Assembly (NCBI RefSeq): GCF_000314735.2
Contig: NZ_KB375270.1
Location: 3,974,001 to 4,038,000, forward strand
DNA from: Afipia felis ATCC 53690
GTDB taxonomy: Bacteria; Pseudomonadota; Alphaproteobacteria; Rhizobiales; Xanthobacteraceae
Length of the DNA stretch: 64,000 nucleotides
Direction: 5' to 3'
Positions within the stretch are counted from its first letter, which is position 1. Each line of letters opens with the position of its first letter. This document shows, in pieces, positions 26,642 to 35,855 of this stretch. The notes under the pieces were generated by a model. That model searched no databases, was not told the origin of the DNA, and saw only the letters and a list, made by a program, of their open reading frames with translations. A program made the position numbers and the translations under genes.

Positions 26642-28744
26642 ATGAAAACCCTCATCATCGATAACTACGATTCTTTCACCTACAACCTCGCCGACCTGAT
26701 TGCGGACATCAATCAGTGCGCGCCGCGGGTGGTGATGAACGACGCAGCAACCTGGGACGAGATTGCGAGAGAGCCATTCGACAACATCGTGATCTCTCCG
26801 GGCCCCGGCCGGCCGGATCGCGCCTCAGATTTCGGATTGTCGCGCGATGTACTGCTCAATGCGAACGTTCCCGTTCTCGGGGTGTGCCTCGGTTTTCAGG
26901 GACTCGCGATGGCATCGGGCGGGCGGCTCGCTTACGCGCCGTCGCTGGTGCATGGCGAGGCGTCGCTGGTGCGCCATGATGACGATCCGCTGTTTGCGGG
27001 CGTGCCGTCGCCTTTTGCGGCGGGGCGTTATCATTCCTTCATGATCGAGCGGCCGTTGCCGCCGCATCTGAGGGAGATCGCCTGGACCGATGATGGTTTG
27101 TTGATGGGGATCGCGCATCGCGACAAGCCGCAATGGGGTGTGCAATTTCATCCCGAATCGATCTTGACGGAACATGGCAGGCGACTGCTCGAGAACTTTC
27201 GGGATTTGTCGCGCGGTACCGCACTTGCCCCGAAAATGGAGCGGCTCCCGCGTCAAGCCCCGGCACTCTCTGAAATAAGAAAAGCATTCTGGCGTGAATT
27301 GCCGCGCGCGATCGATACCGAGGCCGCGTTCTGCCAGTTATTTGCTTCGTCGCCTCATGCGTTCTGGCTCGACAGCAGCCTTGTTGCACGCAGCCTGTCG
27401 CGCTGGTCGTATCTCGGCGATGCTTCCGGGCCGAATGCGGAGATCGTCAGTTACGATTGCGTGGATGGGTTTGTTGTCGTCGAACGTGCAGGTGGACGTC
27501 AGCGCCATAACGGCAGCATCTTCGATTATCTAAAGGCTCAGCCACCAAGCGTGCCGCAAACGCCGCCGCCATGTCCGTTCAGGGGCGGATATGTCGGCTG
27601 GTTTGGTTACGAATTGCAGCAGGATTGCGGATCGAAAGTCCATCGCGATGTGTCAACCCCCGACAGCCTCCTGATACGCCCCGACCGCTTCATCGCCGTC
27701 GATCATGCGGAAGGCAAGAGCTATCTCGTCGCAATCGACGCGCCGGAGCGTGAGGCGCACGCCCGACAGTGGTTGGACGAAATGGAATCCGCGCTCACGC
27801 ATCTCAGAACGCTCTCGCTTGTTGTGCCCCGTGCGATGCGGCCGCTCGATATCGTCATGGCCAAGGGCGAGCGGGCGTATCGCACCAGCGTCGAGGAATG
27901 TCTTCACGCGATCCGGGAAGGCGAGAGTTATCAGGTCTGCCTGACCAATGAGCTGTCATGCGAGGCCGATCTCGATCCGCTTGATGTCTATCGCGTGATG
28001 CGGAAAATAAATCCCGCGCCGTTTGCGGCATTCATGCGCTGGCCGGGCGGTGCGGTGCTGAGCGCATCGCCGGAACGGTTTCTGTCGGCGGACACAAAGG
28101 GTGAGGTTGAAACCAAACCTATCAAGGGCACGGCGCGGCGCGATGCCGACCCGCGCCGCGATTGCGAATTGCGCGAGACCTTGCGGCAGAGTCGCAAGGA
28201 CCGCGCCGAGAATGCGATGATCGTCGATCTGCTGCGCAATGATTTTTCCCGTTGTTGTATGCCGGGCAGTGTGCATGTCAGCGAATTGTTTGGCGTGGAA
28301 AGCTATGAGACCGTGCACCAGCTTGTCAGCACGGTGCGTGGCGTATTGCAGCCCGATTGCTCGGTGCCCGACCTGTTGCAGGCTGCGTTTCCAGGCGGGT
28401 CGATGACGGGTGCGCCGAAATTGCGGACGCTGGAGATCATCGATCGGCTGGAGGAGCGTCCGCGCGGAATCTATTCGGGCGCTCTGGGATGGATCGGGGC
28501 AGATGGCGCTGCGGATTTATCGATCGTCATCCGCACCATTGTCGCGCAGCAGGGGCGCTTCACAATCGGTGTCGGTGGCGGCGTTGTCGCGGCGTCAACG
28601 CCGCAGGCGGAATATGCCGAAATGCTTTTGAAGGCGCAGGCGTCGATCAAGGCGCTCGTTGTGACAGCGTTCGGTCGCTTTGATGAAAGTCTTTATCGGC
28701 TCTCGGAGCGCGCTCAAGTCCAGGTCGAGGAGCACGCGTCGTGA
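26642..28744 (+). CDS. pabB: Fused aminodeoxychorismate synthase (PabA-PabB)
   Basis: 700 residues from ATG 26642, where the product begins MKTLIIDNYDSFTYNLADL as glutamine amidotransferases do; an in-frame upstream ATG (26552) lacks family similarity. The amidotransferase domain (about 1-190) has nucleophile VLGVCLGFQ and the HPESILTEHG dyad. The synthase domain (about 230-690) has PFRGGYVGWFGYEL, GESYQVCLTNEL and PFAAFMRWPGG. The diagnostic motif is ETKPIKGTARR: lysine marks PabB, alanine would mark TrpE. It aminates chorismate to aminodeoxychorismate for folate. Overlaps the pabC-like gene. Confidence 0.93.
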   Translation: MKTLIIDNYDSFTYNLADLIADINQCAPRVVMNDAATWDEIAREPFDNIVISPGPGRPDRASDFGLSRDVLLNANVPVLGVCLGFQGLAMASGGRLAYAPSLVHGEASLVRHDDDPLFAGVPSPFAAGRYHSFMIERPLPPHLREIAWTDDGLLMGIAHRDKPQWGVQFHPESILTEHGRRLLENFRDLSRGTALAPKMERLPRQAPALSEIRKAFWRELPRAIDTEAAFCQLFASSPHAFWLDSSLVARSLSRWSYLGDASGPNAEIVSYDCVDGFVVVERAGGRQRHNGSIFDYLKAQPPSVPQTPPPCPFRGGYVGWFGYELQQDCGSKVHRDVSTPDSLLIRPDRFIAVDHAEGKSYLVAIDAPEREAHARQWLDEMESALTHLRTLSLVVPRAMRPLDIVMAKGERAYRTSVEECLHAIREGESYQVCLTNELSCEADLDPLDVYRVMRKINPAPFAAFMRWPGGAVLSASPERFLSADTKGEVETKPIKGTARRDADPRRDCELRETLRQSRKDRAENAMIVDLLRNDFSRCCMPGSVHVSELFGVESYETVHQLVSTVRGVLQPDCSVPDLLQAAFPGGSMTGAPKLRTLEIIDRLEERPRGIYSGALGWIGADGAADLSIVIRTIVAQQGRFTIGVGGGVVAASTPQAEYAEMLLKAQASIKALVVTAFGRFDESLYRLSERAQVQVEEHAS

Positions 28745-29541
28745 CGCAGGTCTGGTACAATGGTGCGTTTCTTGACGCGCAGGACGCGCGTCTGTCGATC
28801 GCCGATCGCGGTTTCACGCTGGCGGATGGAATCTTTGAAACGATTCTTGGTATTGGCGAAAAACCTGTCTGGTTTCCTCAACATCTGCATCGTCTGCGCG
28901 ATGGCGCTTCCCAACTTGGCTTGCACGTCGCGTTCGACGATCAGGCGTTGGAGGCAGCAGTTGTCGGGCTTTTGCGCAAAAACGGATTTGTGCGCAGCGC
29001 AGTTCGTATCACGCTGACACGAGGTCCGGCAGCGAAGCGCGGCCTATGGGTGGATGATCAATCGTCACCGACCCTTCTGATGACGTGCGCCCCTTCGGCT
29101 CTTGTGACCGAACCGCAACGTCTTATCATCGCGCGCTCGACGCGTCGTAACGAATATTCTCCGTTATCGCGGATCAAGTCTCTCAATTATGGCGACAATA
29201 TTCTGGCGCGGCGTGAGGCCTTGTCGCGCGGTGCAACCGATGCGCTGATGCTGAACGGGCACGGGTATGTCGTATGCGCGACCGTGGGAAATCTGTTCGT
29301 GCGGATCAACGGTGAATGGGTCACACCACCTGTCTCTGACGGCATTCTTCCGGGCATCGCACGCGCTAAAATCATCCCGTGCTTGCGCGCGCAGCAGACC
29401 TCGTTATCCGAGGCCGATATGCGCTCTGCGGATGCGGCCTTCATCAGCAACAGTCTCGGTAGCGTCGACATCGTGGAGATCGATGGGGTGAAGCTTCCCC
29501 CGTATCTCGCCGAATTGCCGGTTGAGGCACTTTATGAGTGA
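28741..29541 (+). CDS. pabC: Aminotransferase class IV, probable aminodeoxychorismate lyase PabC
   Basis: 266 residues from GTG 28741, overlapping the synthase stop. A fold type IV PLP enzyme: WYNGAFLDAQDARLSIADRG, GIFETILGIGEKPVWFPQHL, the lysine in SRIKSLNYGDNILARREA, and the phosphate-cup region SDGILPGIARAKIIP. D-amino acid and branched-chain aminotransferases share the fold, but the position directly after the PabAB fusion makes 4-amino-4-deoxychorismate lyase (release of pyruvate to give p-aminobenzoate) most likely. A short AT-flanked hairpin lies beyond the stop. Confidence 0.88.
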   Translation: MTQVWYNGAFLDAQDARLSIADRGFTLADGIFETILGIGEKPVWFPQHLHRLRDGASQLGLHVAFDDQALEAAVVGLLRKNGFVRSAVRITLTRGPAAKRGLWVDDQSSPTLLMTCAPSALVTEPQRLIIARSTRRNEYSPLSRIKSLNYGDNILARREALSRGATDALMLNGHGYVVCATVGNLFVRINGEWVTPPVSDGILPGIARAKIIPCLRAQQTSLSEADMRSADAAFISNSLGSVDIVEIDGVKLPPYLAELPVEALYE

Positions 29542-29567
29542 CCAGTAAGTCGAAAGACAAGGAAACA

Positions 29568-29595
29568 AAAAAGCCGGCCTTAGGGTCAGCTTTTT
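29568..29595. terminator. Bidirectional terminator between pabC and csbD
   Basis: AAAAAGC (29568-29574) and GCTTTTT (29589-29595) flank a 14-base partly pairing core between two convergent genes. The A-run and T-run give each strand a U-tract, though the stem is only moderately stable. Confidence 0.5.
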
Positions 29596-29617
29596 CGTCT
29601 CAGAACTGTTCGCAAGA

Positions 29618-29833
29618 TCAAAGGTTGCGCTTGGCCGCTGCCGCTGCCTTGTCCACGGCTTCCTTGGTGGCTTCCTTGGCATCGCCGACCGCCTTCTGGG
29701 CGTGGCCCTTCGCTTCCTGCAGCGCGCCTTCGCCTTGCAGGCGATCCGAGCCCGTGGCTTCGCCGATACCCTGTTTCGCCTTGCCGATAGCTTCGTTCGC
29801 GGTGCCTTTAATCTTGTCAGCGGTGCTACCCAT
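29618..29833 (-). CDS. CsbD-family stress protein
   Basis: 71 residues. ATG 29833 has an excellent AAGGAG seven bases upstream, so longer in-frame starts are rejected. The product ([20 protein letters not shown], then [19 protein letters not shown] and an Ala/Lys tail) is a typical small, charged, helical CsbD protein of two repeats. CsbD proteins are general-stress induced; their molecular role is unknown. The EcfG-like promoter just upstream (29867-29891) agrees with stress control. Confidence 0.93.
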   Translation of the reverse strand: MGSTADKIKGTANEAIGKAKQGIGEATGSDRLQGEGALQEAKGHAQKAVGDAKEATKEAVDKAAAAAKRNL

Positions 29834-29866
29834 TGCAAACTCCTTCATGTTGAGGTTCGTGGAGGA

Positions 29867-29891
29867 AACAATGGGATGCCGTGCACGTTCC
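29867..29891 (-). promoter_or_regulatory. EcfG-type general stress promoter of csbD
   Basis: On the minus strand GGAAC (29891-29887), 16 bases, then TGTT (29870-29867). This matches the alphaproteobacterial EcfG consensus GGAAC-N16/17-CGTT with one mismatch. The predicted RNA start lies about 25-30 bases before the csbD start codon. Confidence 0.65.
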
Positions 29892-30194
29892 TGCCTAAGA
29901 AGCTGAAATAAATGAAAAATCGGGGGAACAGGAAAAGTGCCTTCGGAATTTGCATGCACGACAATGGAGCGACCGCTGTGCTGACGTCGCAGGCAAGGAA
30001 GATCACCTGAAAGCGTTTCGGACTTCGTATAATCTCATTCACGATGTTGAGATTCGATGTCGTGTCAGGATCAATTCAGGATTGGTAGTGAGACTTTATA
30101 AGGACAGCCCAGTCCATCCTCGCATTGGTATTTTAAAGCCCCGCCTGCTTTCCTGCCGATGGGTCATGCGACCCGCACCGAAAAGGACGCTTCC
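29892..30194. other. AT-richer intergenic region with a 7-base dyad
   Basis: About 300 bases between the divergent csbD and fadE-like genes with no gene I can support. It is clearly less GC-rich than its flanks. A perfect inverted repeat AATCTCA-N10-TGAGATT lies at 30031-30054, about 140 bases before the dehydrogenase start and suitable for a dimeric repressor. A possible -10 (TTTATAAG) lies near 30093-30100. Confidence 0.45.
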
Positions 30195-32459
30195 ATGAGC
30201 TTCTCTTTCCGCCGCGATGTTTTGACGCGTCCGATATTTGCGTGGGCTCACAAGGCGCTTCCAGCGATGTCTGACACCGAGCGCGAGGCACTGGAAGCGG
30301 GCGACGTGTGGTGGGACGCGGATCTGTTCACCGGCAATCCGGATTGGTCGAAGCTGCGGGCCTTCGCTCCGGCGAAGTTGACGGACGAGGAGCAGGCGTT
30401 TCTTGTGGGGCCGGTCGAAGAGCTCTGCGCCATGATCGACGACTGGAAGGTCAACTGGGAGTGGCGTGATCTGCCGCCGGACGTGTGGGCTTTCATCAAG
30501 GCGAACAAGTTTCTCGGCATGATCATTCCGAAGGAGTTCGGCGGGCTGGGTTTCTCGCCGTTCGCGCATTCGGAAGTGATCCGCAAAATCTCCTCACGCT
30601 CCATCGCTGCTGCGGTCACTGTGATGGTGCCGAATTCGCTCGGGCCGGGCGAACTGCTGATGAAATTCGGCACTCGCGCGCAGCAGGATAAGTGGTTGCC
30701 GGGGCTGGCAGCGGGCCGCGAAATTCCCTGCTTCGGCCTCACCAGCCCGGATGCGGGCTCAGATGCTGCGTCGATGACTGACACCGGCGTGATCTGCAAG
30801 GGCGTGTTCGAGGGGCAGGAGGTGCTCGGCATCCGCCTGAACTGGCACAAGCGCTATATTACATTGGGACCAGTGGCTACGTTGCTCGGCCTCGCCTTCA
30901 AGGCGCGCGATCCCGATCATCTGATCGGCAATCAGAATGAACTCGGTATCACGGTGGCGCTCATCCCAACCGATCTGCCCGGCGTCACCATCGGTCATCG
31001 TCATCTGCCTGCGATGCAGGTGTTTCAGAATGGCCCGAACTGGGGCAAGGACGTTTTCATTCCGATGGACTATGTCATCGGCGGGCAGGCCCGGATCGGC
31101 CAGGGCTGGAAGATGCTGATGAGCGCGCTCGCGGCGGGGCGCGGCATTTCGCTGCCGTCGCAGTCCGCATCCGGCGCAGCCTATTGCGCGCGCAGCGCGG
31201 GCGCTTATGCGCGTGTCCGTGAGCAGTTCAAGGTGCCGATCGGCAAGTTTGAAGGCATCGAGGAGCCGCTCGCGCGTATCGCGGGCACGGCCTATCAGCT
31301 CGACGCGGCACGACGCCTGACCTGCGCGGCGCTCAATCAGGGCAAACACCCCGCCGTGATCTCGGGTATCATGAAGCTGCATGCGACGGAGCGGCTGCGG
31401 ATCGTTGTCGACGACGCGATGGATATTCACGGCGGCAAAGCGATCATCGACGGCCCGCAGAATTATATGGGCAATCTCTACCGCTCGGTGCCGGTCGCGA
31501 TCACAGTGGAAGGCGCCAACATTCTGACGCGCAACCTGATCGTGTTCGGGCAGGGCGCGACGCGTGCGCACCCGTATCTGCTGCAGGAGATCAATGCCAT
31601 TGGCAACCCGGACAAACAGGCTGGGCTGGAGGCATTCGATCAGTCGTTCTGGAAGCATGTCGGCCATGCCTTTACCAATCTGTTCCGTGCTTGGGGTCGA
31701 AGCTGGAGCGGCGGTCTGTTCGCGCCCGCGCCTGACGCGGGGATCGTGGCAGGCTACTATCGCCAGCTCTCCCGTTATTCCTCTGCATTTGCGCTATGCG
31801 CAGACATGGCGCTCCTCACGCTCGGCGGCGCGCTCAAGCGCAAGGAGATGCTCTCGGCGCGGTTCGGTGACATCCTCTCCGAGCTTTATCTTTTGTCGGC
31901 AGCGCTGAAGCGTTGGGAAGACGATGGCCAGCAGGACGCGGACTTGCCCGCGCTGCGCTGGGTGATGGCCAATGGCATTCGCACCATGGAGCAGCGCTTT
32001 GCCGAAGTGCTGGCGAATTTGCCGAACCGCCCCGTTGCGTGGCTTCTGAAATTTGTCGTTCAGCCGCTGGGCGCGAAGGCTCTGGGACCCTCCGACAAGG
32101 TCGTACATCAATGCGCGCAGATGATCTTGTCGCCATCCCCCGAGCGCGATCGTCTGACCGCAGGCCTTTATCACGCCGGCGCCAATGACGATGGGCCACT
32201 GTCCCGCCTTGAACGGGCCTTCCGTCTCGTCGTGGCAAACGAGCCGATTGAAAAGAAAATGCGCGCCGCTCATATTCGCGACTGGCAGGAAGCCGCTTCG
32301 CGCGGCATCATCACGGCGGCGGATGTGGAAGCGATCAAGACAGCGCAAGAGGCCGTGGCGAAGGTGATCGAGGTCGACGACTTCGCGCCGGAAGCCCTGT
32401 CTCCGATCTACCGTCAGAACCATCCTGCCACCGCAACCGCGGAAAGGGCCGCAAGCTGA
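30195..32459 (+). CDS. fadE: FadE-like long acyl-CoA dehydrogenase
   Basis: 754 residues from ATG 30195, which has AAGGA seven bases upstream; the frame opens further back but without a ribosome site. The acyl-CoA dehydrogenase core includes MIIPKEFGGLGFSPFAHSEV, CFGLTSPDAGSDAASMTDTG, GRGISLPSQSASGAAYCARS and DIHGGKAIIDGPQNYMGNLY. An extended C-terminal half (about 480-750) is of the FadE/DUF1974 type, making it much longer than a 380-residue dehydrogenase. It catalyses the first, FAD-linked step of fatty acid beta-oxidation. First gene of a four-gene operon. Confidence 0.92.
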   Translation: MSFSFRRDVLTRPIFAWAHKALPAMSDTEREALEAGDVWWDADLFTGNPDWSKLRAFAPAKLTDEEQAFLVGPVEELCAMIDDWKVNWEWRDLPPDVWAFIKANKFLGMIIPKEFGGLGFSPFAHSEVIRKISSRSIAAAVTVMVPNSLGPGELLMKFGTRAQQDKWLPGLAAGREIPCFGLTSPDAGSDAASMTDTGVICKGVFEGQEVLGIRLNWHKRYITLGPVATLLGLAFKARDPDHLIGNQNELGITVALIPTDLPGVTIGHRHLPAMQVFQNGPNWGKDVFIPMDYVIGGQARIGQGWKMLMSALAAGRGISLPSQSASGAAYCARSAGAYARVREQFKVPIGKFEGIEEPLARIAGTAYQLDAARRLTCAALNQGKHPAVISGIMKLHATERLRIVVDDAMDIHGGKAIIDGPQNYMGNLYRSVPVAITVEGANILTRNLIVFGQGATRAHPYLLQEINAIGNPDKQAGLEAFDQSFWKHVGHAFTNLFRAWGRSWSGGLFAPAPDAGIVAGYYRQLSRYSSAFALCADMALLTLGGALKRKEMLSARFGDILSELYLLSAALKRWEDDGQQDADLPALRWVMANGIRTMEQRFAEVLANLPNRPVAWLLKFVVQPLGAKALGPSDKVVHQCAQMILSPSPERDRLTAGLYHAGANDDGPLSRLERAFRLVVANEPIEKKMRAAHIRDWQEAASRGIITAADVEAIKTAQEAVAKVIEVDDFAPEALSPIYRQNHPATATAERAAS

Positions 32460-33742
32460 TGTCCCGTCCTGTCTATATTATCGATGGCAGCCGTACGCCG
32501 TTCCTGAAGGCGCAGGGCGGTCCGGGGCCGTTCACGCCGGTCGATCTCGCGGTGCAGGCCGGGCGTCCACTGCTCGCGCGGCAACCGTTCAAGTCGTCTG
32601 AATTCGATCAGGTCATTCTCGGCTGCGTCAATGTGATTGCCGACGAGGTTAATCCCGCGCGTGTTGCCGCGCTGCGGCTCGGCATGGGCGAGGACATGGT
32701 GGCCTTCGGCGTGCAGATCAATTGCGGCTCCGGCATGCAGTCGATCGACACGGCTTACCGCTACATTCAGGCCGGGCAGGCGGACATGATCCTTGCTGGT
32801 GGCGCGGAAGCGTTGAGCTATTCGCCGCTGGTGTTTCCGCAGGCCGGCGTGCGCTGGTTCGCGGGGATGGCGACGGCGCGCACCACGCTCGCGAAACTTG
32901 CGGCGTTCTTCAAATTGCGGCCCTCTTATTTCAAGCCGATCATCGGATTGGAGCGCGGGCTGACCGACCCAGTCACCGACCTCAATATGGGCCAGACCGC
33001 TGAAGTGATCGCGCATCTGATGGGTGTCACGCGCGAGCAGGCCGACGCCTATGCGGTGGAGAGCCACAGGCGGTTGGCCAATGCGCAGGCGCAAGGCTTT
33101 CTCAAGGGTGAAGTCGAGACGGCGTTCGACCGCAAGGGCAAATTCTACGATCACGATGACGGCGTGCGTCCCGATTCCTCGATGGACAAGCTCGCCAAGC
33201 TCAAGCCTGCGTTCGAGCGTCCGTGGGGACAGGTGACGCCGGGCAATTCATCGCAAATCACCGATGGTGCCTGCTGGACCATTCTGGCCTCGGAAGACGC
33301 CGTGAATAAATATGGCCTGAAGCCGAAAGCGCGCATCGTCGACAGCGCATGGTCGGGACTCGATCCGACCGTGATGGGTTTCGGTCCGGTACTGTCGTCG
33401 AACCGGCTATTGAAGCGCAACAACATGACGGTCCATGATGTCGAGACGTGGGAAATCAACGAGGCCTTTGCCTCGCAGGTACTCGCCTGTCTTGCGGCGT
33501 GGAAGGACGACAAATTCTGCCGCGACATCCTCGGCCTCGACGGTGCGGCAGGCGAAATCGACCAGACCAAACTCAATGTGGATGGCGGTGCGATCAGCCT
33601 CGGCCACCCGGTCGGCACCAGCGGCAACCGCATCGTGCTGCATCTGGTCAATGCAATGCATCGCCTTGGCACCAAGCGCGGCGTTGCGACGGAATGCATC
33701 GGCGGCGGCCTTGGCGGCGCCATGTTGATCGAGACGGTTTAG
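32459..33742 (+). CDS. Acetyl-CoA acyltransferase (thiolase, FadI/FadA type)
   Basis: 427 residues. Start ATG overlaps the fadE stop (TGATG). Catalytic residues: acyl-accepting C89 in VQINCGSGMQS, H383 in SLGHPVGTSGNR and C413 in ATECIGGGLGGAM. Length and the SRPVYIIDGSRTPFLKAQGG opening fit FadI-like thiolases that act with FadJ-like enzymes. It cleaves 3-ketoacyl-CoA with CoA to release acetyl-CoA in the last step of the cycle. Confidence 0.94.
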   Translation: MSRPVYIIDGSRTPFLKAQGGPGPFTPVDLAVQAGRPLLARQPFKSSEFDQVILGCVNVIADEVNPARVAALRLGMGEDMVAFGVQINCGSGMQSIDTAYRYIQAGQADMILAGGAEALSYSPLVFPQAGVRWFAGMATARTTLAKLAAFFKLRPSYFKPIIGLERGLTDPVTDLNMGQTAEVIAHLMGVTREQADAYAVESHRRLANAQAQGFLKGEVETAFDRKGKFYDHDDGVRPDSSMDKLAKLKPAFERPWGQVTPGNSSQITDGACWTILASEDAVNKYGLKPKARIVDSAWSGLDPTVMGFGPVLSSNRLLKRNNMTVHDVETWEINEAFASQVLACLAAWKDDKFCRDILGLDGAAGEIDQTKLNVDGGAISLGHPVGTSGNRIVLHLVNAMHRLGTKRGVATECIGGGLGGAMLIETV

Positions 33743-33751
33743 GAAACGGCG

Positions 33752-35833
33752 ATGGACAGCAAAATCCTCAATGCGATGAAGGACCACGTCCTCGAACTCG
33801 GACCTGCGCCGTCGTCCGGGCCTTATCGTCATTTCAAGCTGACGCGCGACGAAGACGGCATCGCCTGGCTTTTGTTCGACCGTGAAGGCGCGAGCGCGAA
33901 TACGTTGTCGACTGAGGTGCTGGAGGAATTCTCGCAAATTCTCGTGGCGCTGGAGAACGAGCGCCCCACGGGGCTCGTTATTCGCTCGGCGAAACGCTCC
34001 GGCTTCATCGCGGGCGCGGACATCAATGAGTTTCGCGGCCTGTCCGATACGAGCCTTGTCGAGCAGCAACTCGGCCGCGGTCATGAAATCCTGAACCGGC
34101 TGGAAAACATGAAGCTGCCGACGGTTGCCGTCATTCATGGTTTCTGTCTGGGCGGCGGGCTCGAAGTCGTACTCGCTTGCAACATGCGGATCGCCATCGA
34201 CGGCGCGCGCTTCGGTTTTCCCGAAGTGCTGCTTGGCCTGCATCCGGGTTTTGGCGGCACAGCGCGCTCGACGCATCTGTTCAATCCGGTCGAAGCAATG
34301 ACCATGATGCTGACTGGCAAAAATGTCGATGCGCGCAAGGCGAAGTCGCTTGGCCTCGTCGATGCGGTGACGCAGGAGCGTCATGTGCGCGGCGCGGTGA
34401 AGGATGCGATCTTCGGCCGTCTCAAGCGTAAGCGCTCGATGCTGACGACGGTGATGAACATCGGTCCGGTGCGCGGTCTGCTGGCCTCGCGCATGCGATC
34501 CGAGACACGCAAAAAGGCACCGCAGGAGAATTATCCCGCGCCTTACGCGCTGATCGATCTTTGGGAAAAGCATGGCGGCAACCGCTCGGACATGCTGTCT
34601 GCGGAGAAGCCGTCATTCGCTAAATTGATGGTGACGCCGACGGCGCAGAATCTCATTCGCGTATTCTTCCTGCGCGACGAGATGAAGAAGCTTGCCGGCG
34701 GCAGAAGCCAGATCAAGCATGTTCACGTCATCGGCGCGGGCGCGATGGGCGGCGACATCGCGTCGTGGTGCGCGCATCAGGGATTGCGCGTGACGCTGGC
34801 CGATATGCAGCCAGCGGCCATCGCGGGTGCGATGAAGCGCGCGTCTGACCTGTTTTCGAAGATCACTCGCAGCCGGATCGGTCAGCGCGATGAACTGGAT
34901 CGCCTGATCCCCGACATGACAGGTGAGGGCGCGAAGCATGCTGACCTCATCATCGAGGCGGTACCTGAAAAGCTGCAGCTCAAGCAGTCGATCTATGCCG
35001 GGCTTGAGAAGGTGATGAGGCCGGAGGCGATTCTGGCGACCAACACCTCCAGCATTCCGCTGGAAGAGCTGCGCACATCGTTGCAGCGGCCGGAGCGGCT
35101 GCTTGGCATTCACTTCTTCAATCCGGTCTCGCGGCTGCAACTCGTCGAAGTCATCAGCCACGATCAGGTGGACCGCGAGGCGCTCGCGAACGCGATGAAG
35201 TTCGTCGGCGGCATCGATCGTCTGCCGTTGCCGGTGAAGAGCTCGCCGGGTTTCCTCGTCAACCGCGCGCTGATGCCGTATCTGATGGAAGCGCTGCTGA
35301 TGCTCGACGAGAAAATCGACAAGCTCACCATCGACGAGGCGGCGGAAAAATTCGGCATGCCGATGGGGCCCATCGAATTGGCTGATCAGGTCGGTCTCGA
35401 TATCTGCCTTGCGGTCGGTGACGAATTGCGGTCCAAGCTCGGCGATTCCATTCCATCCGCTCCCGACTGGTTGCGCGAGAAGGTCGCCAAGGGCGAACTT
35501 GGGCGCAAGACCGGCCGCGGCTTCTACGAGTGGAAGGACGGCCGTGTGCAGAAGGGGCATGCGCATGTTCATCCCACGCCCGACATGACCGACCGTCTGG
35601 TGCTGCCGATGTCGAACGTCTGCGTCGCGTGCCTGCGCGAAGGCATTGTCGACAACCCGGATACGGTGGACGGCGCGATGATCTTTGGCACCGGCTATGC
35701 GCCGTTCCGTGGCGGACCGTTGAATTACGCGCGCGAGCGTGGGCCGGAAAATGTCGCCAACGCGTTGGCGGCGCTGGCGGCGAAATATGGCGAACGTTTT
35801 AAGCCGGACGCCGGCTGGGCGACGTTTCGCTGA
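33752..35833 (+). CDS. fadJ: Multifunctional beta-oxidation enzyme FadJ/FadB-like (enoyl-CoA hydratase / 3-hydroxyacyl-CoA dehydrogenase)
   Basis: 693 residues. The N-terminal crotonase domain (about 25-230) has SGFIAGADINEF for the oxyanion hole and the catalytic glutamates in HGFCLGGGLEVVLACNMR and FPEVLLGLHPGFGGT. The NAD-binding 3-hydroxyacyl-CoA dehydrogenase domain (about 325-690) has HVIGAGAMGGDIASWCAHQG, ATNTSSIPLEEL, IHFFNPVSRLQLVEVI and KSSPGFLVNRALMPYL. It carries steps two and three of fatty-acid oxidation and works with the thiolase encoded 9 bases upstream. Confidence 0.94.
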   Translation: MDSKILNAMKDHVLELGPAPSSGPYRHFKLTRDEDGIAWLLFDREGASANTLSTEVLEEFSQILVALENERPTGLVIRSAKRSGFIAGADINEFRGLSDTSLVEQQLGRGHEILNRLENMKLPTVAVIHGFCLGGGLEVVLACNMRIAIDGARFGFPEVLLGLHPGFGGTARSTHLFNPVEAMTMMLTGKNVDARKAKSLGLVDAVTQERHVRGAVKDAIFGRLKRKRSMLTTVMNIGPVRGLLASRMRSETRKKAPQENYPAPYALIDLWEKHGGNRSDMLSAEKPSFAKLMVTPTAQNLIRVFFLRDEMKKLAGGRSQIKHVHVIGAGAMGGDIASWCAHQGLRVTLADMQPAAIAGAMKRASDLFSKITRSRIGQRDELDRLIPDMTGEGAKHADLIIEAVPEKLQLKQSIYAGLEKVMRPEAILATNTSSIPLEELRTSLQRPERLLGIHFFNPVSRLQLVEVISHDQVDREALANAMKFVGGIDRLPLPVKSSPGFLVNRALMPYLMEALLMLDEKIDKLTIDEAAEKFGMPMGPIELADQVGLDICLAVGDELRSKLGDSIPSAPDWLREKVAKGELGRKTGRGFYEWKDGRVQKGHAHVHPTPDMTDRLVLPMSNVCVACLREGIVDNPDTVDGAMIFGTGYAPFRGGPLNYARERGPENVANALAALAAKYGERFKPDAGWATFR

Positions 35834-35855
35834 TTTTCATGGAACAGAGCATCGC

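Noticed and set aside
26642..28744. Anthranilate synthase TrpE-G fusion instead of PabAB
   Set aside because: The active-site motif is PIKGT (lysine, PabB) and not PIAGT, and a PabC-like gene follows with overlap.
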